The notes under the pieces were generated by a model. It was given only the letters and a program-made list of their open reading frames with translations, was not told where the DNA came from and made no database searches. 64,000 nt of DNA, from positions 1,736,001-1,800,000 of the forward strand of contig OY970394.1 in the NCBI GenBank assembly GCA_963720475.1, written 5' to 3'. Positions 59,218 to 64,000 of the stretch are shown piece after piece; the first letter of the stretch is position 1, and every line of letters starts with the position of its first letter. The stretch comes from G963720475 sp963720475 (GTDB lineage: Bacteria; Actinomycetota; Thermoleophilia; Solirubrobacterales; Thermoleophilaceae). The position numbers and the translations under genes were made by a program.

Positions 59218-60225
59218 GTGGCAAGAGGGGATCGGAAGGTCAGAGTGCGCGCACTGCTCGTCGCGCTCGCCGTTCTCGCGGTCGCGGTCGTGCTCGCGGC
59301 GTGCGGCTCGGACGACAAGAAGGCCGACGATCAGACGGTCACATTCGAGACCGCGTCCTCGACCCCCGACGACCCGTTCACCGAGCCGGTGGACGTCAGC
59401 GGTCCTGAGACGGTCGGCGGCGGCGGTTCCTCGGGCGGCTCGAGCACGACCACGACCGAGGGCCAGGGTCCTTTCGGGGGCTCGGGCTCGGACAAGGTCT
59501 GCGACCGTGACCTGCTGATCCGCTCGCTGACGAGCAACCCCGACAAGATGCGCGCCTGGGCGGGCGTCCTCGGGATCGAGCCGACGAAGGAGGCCGTGAC
59601 CAAGTACATCGCCAAGCTGCACCCGGTCACGCTCACCCGCGACACACGCGTTACGAACCACACCTTCGAGAACGGCAAGGCGATCCCGCTGCAGTCGATT
59701 CTCGAGGCCGGCACGACCGTGCTCGTCGACGAGCACGGAAAGCCCGTCGTCCGCTGCCGCTGCGGCAACCCGCTGACCGAGCCTGAGCCGATCAAGCAGG
59801 CGAAGTGCCACAACTGCCCGCCGAACTACAAGCCGCCGCCGCCGTGCAAGTACTACGACGACGACTACGACTTCGGCCGCTTCTATCCGCGCGACGACTA
59901 CTCGAACAGCGAGTACGACAAGATTTTCATCCAGTCTGGCGGTGGTCCATACAAGGACTGCTACATCGTCTACCCGAAACCCCCTGAGGTGACGATCGTC
60001 GACGTCTTCCAATCGAAGGCGGAGCCGGACGTGTCCGAGGAGGAAGAGCAGGAGGGTGAGACGGTCGCGCCTGAGGTCCAGACGCAGACCCAGACGACGC
60101 CCACGCCCGAGACGCAGACGACTCCTCAGGACCAGGGCGGCAACACCTACTGCTACGAGGCCGACTCGCCCGACCGCTTCGAGCCGGGCTGCCAGGGCAC
60201 GTACGGACCGCCGCCCAATAGGTAG
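59218..60225 (+). CDS. DUF6777-like lipoprotein
   Basis: A 335-residue lipoprotein. The signal peptide ends in LAAC (about Cys27). A Ser/Gly/Thr-rich linker follows (about 60-90, GGGGSSGGSSTTTTEGQGPF). The conserved domain (about 95-195) has VTLTRDTRVTNHTFENGKAI, ILEAGTTVLVDEHGKPVVRC and RCGNPLTEPEPIKQAKCHNC, the pattern I associate with DUF6777, with paired Cys. The tail is low-complexity, E- then Q/T-rich (TQTQTTPTPETQTTPQDQGG), and ends in a short Cys/Tyr segment. Probably surface-exposed; function unknown. Confidence 0.72.
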   Translation: MARGDRKVRVRALLVALAVLAVAVVLAACGSDDKKADDQTVTFETASSTPDDPFTEPVDVSGPETVGGGGSSGGSSTTTTEGQGPFGGSGSDKVCDRDLLIRSLTSNPDKMRAWAGVLGIEPTKEAVTKYIAKLHPVTLTRDTRVTNHTFENGKAIPLQSILEAGTTVLVDEHGKPVVRCRCGNPLTEPEPIKQAKCHNCPPNYKPPPPCKYYDDDYDFGRFYPRDDYSNSEYDKIFIQSGGGPYKDCYIVYPKPPEVTIVDVFQSKAEPDVSEEEEQEGETVAPEVQTQTQTTPTPETQTTPQDQGGNTYCYEADSPDRFEPGCQGTYGPPPNR

Positions 60226-60258
60226 GTCGCCCCCGTAAGGCCGGCGGCAGCCCGCCGG

Positions 60259-60264
60259 TAACAT
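60259..60264 (+). promoter_or_regulatory. Candidate -10 hexamer of pdxS
   Basis: TAACAT, the best consensus match of the set, ends 7 nt before the pdxS ATG. Confidence 0.55.
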
Positions 60265-60271
60265 CGCCCGC

Positions 60272-61156
60272 ATGAAGGAAGTCGCGACCACCCGCGTCAA
60301 GACGGGCCTTGCCGAGATGCTCAAGGGCGGGGTGATCATGGATGTCGTCAACGCCGAGCAGGCGCGGATCGCCGAGTCCGCGGGCGCCTGCGCCGTGATG
60401 GCGCTCGAGCGCGTCCCGGCCGACATCCGCGCCGCCGGCGGTGTCGCCCGCATGGCCGACCCGACCAAGATCGAGGAGATCCAGGAGGTCGTCACTATCC
60501 CGGTGATGGCGAAGGCGCGGATCGGGCACTTCGCCGAGGCGGAGGTGCTGCAGGCGCTCGAGGTCGACTACATCGACGAGTCCGAGGTCCTGACCCCGGC
60601 CGACGAGGCGAACCACATCGACAAGTGGCGCTTCACCGTGCCGTTCGTCTGCGGCGCGACCGACCTCGGCGAGGCGCTGCGCCGGATCGGCGAGGGCGCG
60701 GCGATGATCCGCACGAAGGGCGAGGCCGGCACCGGCAACGTCGTCGAGGCGGTCCGCCACATGCGCGAGATCCGCACGCAGCTGAAGCAGCTCACGACTC
60801 TCGACGACGTCGAGCTCGATGCCGCGACCGAGGAGCTGCGCGCTCCGGCCGAGCTCGTGCGCGACGTCGCGCGGCGTGGATCGCTGCCCGTCGTCAACTT
60901 CTCCGCCGGCGGCATCGCGACTCCGGCGGACGCCGCGCTGATGATGCAACTCGGCGCCGAGGGCAACTTCGTCGGGTCTGGGATCTTCAAGTCCGAGGAG
61001 CCCGAGCGCACTGCGGCGGCGATCGTCGAGGCGACGACGCACTTCGAGGATGCCGAGCGCGTCGCGAGCGCTTCGCGCGGCCTCGGCGCGGCGATGCCGG
61101 GCCTCGAGATCGAGGCGCTCGGCGACAACGGCAAGCTGCAGCAGCGCGGTTGGTGA
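60272..61156 (+). CDS. pdxS: Pyridoxal 5'-phosphate synthase subunit PdxS
   Basis: Synthase subunit that builds PLP from ribose-5-P, glyceraldehyde-3-P and ammonia supplied by PdxT. It has 294 residues and is highly conserved: GLAEMLKGGVIMDVVNAEQA, ACAVMALERVPADIRAAGGV, VMAKARIGHFAEAEVLQALE, DYIDESEVLTPADEANHIDK, MIRTKGEAGTGNVVEAVRHM and GIATPADAALMMQLGAEGNF. Both active-site Lys residues are visible. ATG start with TAACAT 7 nt upstream. The stop overlaps pdxT (GTGA). Confidence 0.96.
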   Translation: MKEVATTRVKTGLAEMLKGGVIMDVVNAEQARIAESAGACAVMALERVPADIRAAGGVARMADPTKIEEIQEVVTIPVMAKARIGHFAEAEVLQALEVDYIDESEVLTPADEANHIDKWRFTVPFVCGATDLGEALRRIGEGAAMIRTKGEAGTGNVVEAVRHMREIRTQLKQLTTLDDVELDAATEELRAPAELVRDVARRGSLPVVNFSAGGIATPADAALMMQLGAEGNFVGSGIFKSEEPERTAAAIVEATTHFEDAERVASASRGLGAAMPGLEIEALGDNGKLQQRGW

Positions 61157-61729
61157 GTCCACAGCCGGCGATCGGCGTGCTCGCCCTCCAGGGCGACTTC
61201 GAGACCCACGGCTCGATGCTCGCCGAGCTCGGCGCGCATCCACGCGCGGTCCGCACGCCGGACCAGCTCGACGGGCTCGACGGCCTCGTCATCCCGGGCG
61301 GGGAGTCGACGACGATGACCCGCGGGGTGGAGCGCGAGGGGCTCGCCGAGCCACTGCGCGACTTCGCCGCCGCCGGGCATCCCGTGCTCGGAACGTGTGC
61401 CGGCCTGATCATGCTCGACAGCGCCCACCTCGGCGTGCTCGACGTGGACTTGCGAGCGCAACGCCTTCGGGCGCCAGGTGGCGAGCTTCGAGTCCGACCT
61501 CGAGCTGCGCGGCTTCGAGGGCGGCCCACTGCGCGCCGTGTTCATCCGCGCGCCGTGGGTCGAGCGCGTGGGTGACGGGGTGGAGGTGCTCGCCGAAGTG
61601 GACGGGCACCCGGTCGCGGTGCGTCAGGACAACGTGCTGGCGGTGGCGTTCCATCCCGAGATCGCCGGCGAGCCGCGGCTCCACGCGTGGCTGCTGCACG
61701 CCGTGCAGGCACGGGAGCCGGTCGCGTGA
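61153..61729 (+). CDS. pdxT: PLP synthase glutaminase subunit PdxT, frame break near 61455
   Basis: Class I glutaminase that gives ammonia to PdxS. It has IGVLALQGDFETHGSMLAEL, LVIPGGESTTMTRGVER and the nucleophile Cys in VLGTCAGLIMLD; after the break, ERNAFGRQVASFESDLELRG, AVFIRAPWVERVGDGVEVLA and the catalytic His/Glu in VAFHPEIAGEPRLH. One extra C after GTGGACTTG separates LDVDL from ERNAFGRQ, probably a sequence error. About 192 residues, normal. GTG start coupled to pdxS, and the stop overlaps the M29 peptidase GTG. Confidence 0.93.
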
Positions 61730-62829
61730 GGGACCCCCGCGTCGAGGCGCTGGCCCAGATCCTCGTCCGCTATTCGACGGGCGTAAAGGAGGGCGACGTC
61801 TGCGTGCTTCAGAGCCAGACCACGGGCGAGCCGCTGGTCCAAGCCGTCTACGAGGAGATTCTGCGCGCGGGTGGTCTGCCGATCATTCAGCTGACACCCG
61901 AGGGCGCCGCGGCGTCCTTCTTCGACCTCGCCTCGGACGCGCAGCTCGACTGGATCCCGCCGACCGCCACCTGGGCGGCGGAGAACGCCGACGTGCGGAT
62001 CGCGATCATGGCCGACGCCAACTCGCGCGAGCTCTCCGGCGCCGACCCGAAGAAGCAGGCCCGCGCCTCGAAGGCGCGCAAGCCGCTGATGGAGACCTCG
62101 ATGAAGCGTGCGGCCAGCGGCGAGTACCGCTGGGCGCTGACGCTGTTCCCCACCAACGCGTACGCGAGCGAGGCGGGCATGTCGCTGGCGGCGTACGAGG
62201 ACTTCTACTACGAGGCCTGCCTGGCGACCGACGACGAGCCCGTGACTGCGTGGCAGCGTCAGTCCGACGAGGTCAAGCGGCTGGCCGCGTGGATGGAAGG
62301 CAAGGAGGAAGTCCACATCACTGCGCCCGGCACCGACCTCAAGCTGAACGTCGCCGAGCGCACCTTCATCGCCTGCACCGGCGAGCACAACATGCCCGAC
62401 GGTGAGTTCTTCACCGGCCCGGTCGAGGACTCGGTCGAAGGCGAGGTCGCATTCTCATTCCCCGCGACGTATTCCGGCCGCGAGGTCTCGGGCGTCAAGT
62501 TCCGCTTCGAGGGCGGGAAGGTCGTCGATGCGTCGGCGGAGCAGGGGGAGGAGTTCCTGCTCGAGATGCTCGACACCGACGACGGCGCCCGGCGTCTCGG
62601 CGAGCTCGGCATCGGCACCAACTATGGGATCGCCACGGGGACCAAGGAGATCCTGCTCGACGAGAAGATCGGCGGGACGATCCACCTCGCGGTGGGGATG
62701 AGCTACCCGGAGACCGGCGGGGTGAACGACTCGGCGATCCATTGGGACATGGTCTGCGACCTGCGCGAGGGCGGCGCGATCGTGGTCGACGGCGACGAGC
62801 TCCAGCGCGACGGCAAGTTCGTCGTCTGA
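61726..62829 (+). CDS. M29 family aminopeptidase
   Basis: Thermophilic-type (M29/AmpS) metallo-aminopeptidase of 367 residues. It has AQILVRYSTGVKEGDVCVLQ, GLPIIQLTPEGAAASFFDLA and the metal/active-site region FIACTGEHNMPDGEFFTGPV, then ELGIGTNYGIATGTKEILLD, EKIGGTIHLAVGMSYPETGG and SAIHWDMVCDLREGG. The Glu, His and Asp ligands of the family are present. GTG at 61726 overlaps the pdxT stop. No PLP link is known; the coupling may just be operon packing. Confidence 0.9.
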   Translation: MRDPRVEALAQILVRYSTGVKEGDVCVLQSQTTGEPLVQAVYEEILRAGGLPIIQLTPEGAAASFFDLASDAQLDWIPPTATWAAENADVRIAIMADANSRELSGADPKKQARASKARKPLMETSMKRAASGEYRWALTLFPTNAYASEAGMSLAAYEDFYYEACLATDDEPVTAWQRQSDEVKRLAAWMEGKEEVHITAPGTDLKLNVAERTFIACTGEHNMPDGEFFTGPVEDSVEGEVAFSFPATYSGREVSGVKFRFEGGKVVDASAEQGEEFLLEMLDTDDGARRLGELGIGTNYGIATGTKEILLDEKIGGTIHLAVGMSYPETGGVNDSAIHWDMVCDLREGGAIVVDGDELQRDGKFVV

Positions 62830-62833
62830 GCGC

Positions 62834-63664
62834 TCAGCGCTCGGCGAGGTAGGCGGCCAGACCCTCCTGCCACGGCGGCAGCGTCGGCGCGTGCGGCACC
62901 TCGCTGCCGAGCACAGACCACGCGGGGCGCGGTGCCGGTCGGGGGAACTCGTCGGTCGTGCAGGGAACGGCTTCGCAGTCGGCTTCCGCCTGCTTGAAGA
63001 TCTCCGTCGCGAACTCGTGCCACGAGCAGCGGCCGCCGCCTGCGAGGTGGACGACACCCGTGAGATCGCTCTCAGCAAGCGCGAGCAGGCCGGCTGCGAG
63101 ATGGCCCGTGTAGGTGGGGCAGCCCAGCTGGTCGGCGACCACCTTCACCTCGTCGCGCTCTGCCGCCAAGCCGAGCATCGTCTCGACGAAGTTCCTGCCG
63201 GCCGGCCCGAAGACCCAGGCAGTGCGAACGATCATGTGGCGCGGGTTCGCCTCGGCGACCGCCCGCTCGCCGGCGAGCTTCGACTCGCCATACACCGACC
63301 GCGGGCCAGTCGGGTCGGACTCAACGTAGGCCTCGGTCTTGGTGCCGTCGAAGACGTAGTCGGTGGAGAGATGGACCGCGAGCGCGCCGACCGCCGCAGC
63401 GCCGGCCGCGACGTGTCCGGCGCCGTCGGCGTTGACCGCGAAAGCGGCGTCGCGGTTGTCCTCCGCGCCGTCCACATCAGTCCACGCAGCGCAGTTGACG
63501 ACCACATCCGGCCCACCCTGCTTCATTGCCCGATCAATCGCCGCGGCGTCGGTGATGTCCAGATCGCCACGCGCGAGCGCGTCCACCTCGTGCCCCGCCG
63601 CGCGCGCCGTATCCACGACGTCCACGCCGAGCATCCCGCCTGCGCCGGTGACCATGACCCGCAT
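62834..63664 (-). CDS. rfbD: dTDP-4-dehydrorhamnose reductase
   Basis: NADPH-dependent extended SDR that makes dTDP-L-rhamnose for cell-surface glycans, 276 residues. It has MRVMVTGAGGMLGVDVVDTA (cofactor motif), DITDAAAIDRAM, VVVNCAAWTDVDGAEDNRD, VHLSTDYVFDGTK, SVYGESKLAGERAV (YxxxK) and IVRTAWVFGPAGRNFVETML. The other rml genes are outside the window. ATG at 63664, divergent from the yebC-type gene with overlapping -10 elements. Confidence 0.9.
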   Translation of the reverse strand: MRVMVTGAGGMLGVDVVDTARAAGHEVDALARGDLDITDAAAIDRAMKQGGPDVVVNCAAWTDVDGAEDNRDAAFAVNADGAGHVAAGAAAVGALAVHLSTDYVFDGTKTEAYVESDPTGPRSVYGESKLAGERAVAEANPRHMIVRTAWVFGPAGRNFVETMLGLAAERDEVKVVADQLGCPTYTGHLAAGLLALAESDLTGVVHLAGGGRCSWHEFATEIFKQAEADCEAVPCTTDEFPRPAPRPAWSVLGSEVPHAPTLPPWQEGLAAYLAER

Positions 63665-63671
63665 TCGCAGC

Positions 63672-63681
63672 AGCCTAGACT
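63672..63681. promoter_or_regulatory. Overlapping divergent -10 elements (rfbD / yebC-type gene)
   Basis: AGCCTAGACT contains TAGACT on the plus strand (63676-63681, 9 nt before GTG 63691) and TAGGCT on the minus strand (63677-63672, 7 nt before ATG 63664). The two hexamers share a TA core, so polymerase cannot occupy both promoters at once. Confidence 0.55.
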
Positions 63682-63690
63682 TCGGCGCCC

Positions 63691-64000
63691 GTGGCCGGTC
63701 ATTCCAAATGGGCGCAGATCAAGCGCAAGAAGGGCGCAACCGACGCCAAGCGCGGCGCCCTCTTCACCAAGCTCGGGCGTGCGATCCAGGTCGCAGCCCG
63801 TGACGGTGGGGGAGACCCGGCGGGCAACGCGACGCTCGCCAACGCGATCCAGAAGGCCAAGGACGCCGCGATGCCGAAGGCGAACATCGAGCGCGCGATC
63901 GCGAAGGGGACCGGCGCCGACGGCGGCGCGCAAGCGATCGAGGACGTCCTCTACGAGGGCTACGGGCCCGGCGGCGTCGCGATCCTCGTCGAGACGCTGA
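63691..64000 (+). CDS. YebC/PmpR family protein, 3' end outside the window
   Basis: N-terminal 103 residues of a YebC/PmpR family DNA-binding or ribosome-associated protein. It begins VAGHSKWAQIKRKKGATDAK, then LFTKLGRAIQVAARDGGGDP, LANAIQKAKDAAMPKANIER and AIAKGTGADGG. GTG start with TAGACT 9 nt upstream. In actinobacteria it often precedes ruvC, which would lie beyond the window. Confidence 0.93.
   Translation, partial: MAGHSKWAQIKRKKGATDAKRGALFTKLGRAIQVAARDGGGDPAGNATLANAIQKAKDAAMPKANIERAIAKGTGADGGAQAIEDVLYEGYGPGGVAILVETL

Noticed and set aside
1..64000. CRISPR array, prophage, insertion sequence or toxin-antitoxin pair
   Set aside because: No regularly spaced direct repeats, no transposase or phage structural genes, and the only tyrosine recombinase is xerD in its conserved context. 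The two tRNAs are not flanked by integrase genes or tRNA-fragment repeats.

Overview
The window is very GC-rich, densely coding DNA with strong G/C preference at third codon positions and many GTG/TTG starts. It is chromosomal sequence from an actinobacterium, most likely class Thermoleophilia (Solirubrobacterales or a relative). Three things point there: the gene order tlyA-nadK-recN-steA-steB-pyrG-Nudix-xerD, which matches the Mycobacterium tuberculosis block as I remember it; an ImuB/DUF6504/DnaE2 SOS cassette; and two secreted proteins whose N-terminus (ALALFIALGGTAYA) is a type I associate with this class. This placement is inference, because there is no rRNA in the window.

Layout. 0-4 kb: aroC, an aroK-aroB fusion, aroQ and an M24 peptidase in one overlapping operon. 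4-6.4 kb: a membrane mannosyltransferase-like gene divergent from a class V aminotransferase. 6.4-13.2 kb: a DNA-damage mutasome cassette (imuB, DUF6504, a PhoD-like phosphatase, dnaE2) with two LexA boxes and four copies of a palindromic element, three of them inside dnaE2. 13.2-17.5 kb: DUF72, a PAS-GAF-PP2C phosphatase, an MBL hydrolase and a SnoaL protein. 17.5-21.5 kb: efp, nusB, xseB, prenyl synthase, dxs. 21.5-22.9 kb: two SnoaL genes and a membrane protein on the minus strand. 23-34.9 kb: tlyA, nadK, recN, steA, steB, a MraY-like gene, pyrG, an M20 peptidase, DUF3866, Nudix, xerD. 34.9-40.4 kb: a lipoprotein, mutM, recO, SRPBCC, ppdK. 40.4-42.5 kb: a secreted beta-helix protein and a lipoprotein. 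42.5-46.9 kb: dgt, dnaG, rpoD and an HTH-HNH gene behind a third LexA-type box. 47-60.2 kb: accessory genes, two tRNAs and an inverted pair of secreted paralogues. 60.3-64 kb: pdxS, pdxT, an M29 aminopeptidase, rfbD and the start of a yebC-type gene.

How the genes work together. Isoprenoid supply (prenyl synthase, dxs), cytokinesis and envelope (steA/steB plus a lipid-linked glycosyl-phosphate transferase), replication initiation (dnaG, rpoD), DNA repair (recN, recO, mutM, xerD, the imuB/dnaE2 cassette) and PLP synthesis (pdxS/pdxT) form the core. Genes inside operons are tightly coupled by 1-4 nt overlaps of stop and start. Genes at the head of operons often have a TAnnnT hexamer ending only 6-9 nt before the start codon, which suggests widespread leaderless transcription.

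Quality caveat. At least ten genes, several of them housekeeping, carry a net frame change. Most look like single-base insertions. About 23.15-24.3 kb (tlyA and the first half of nadK) is dense with mixed indels. I treat these as probable sequence errors and give the whole-gene span with the approximate position of each break.
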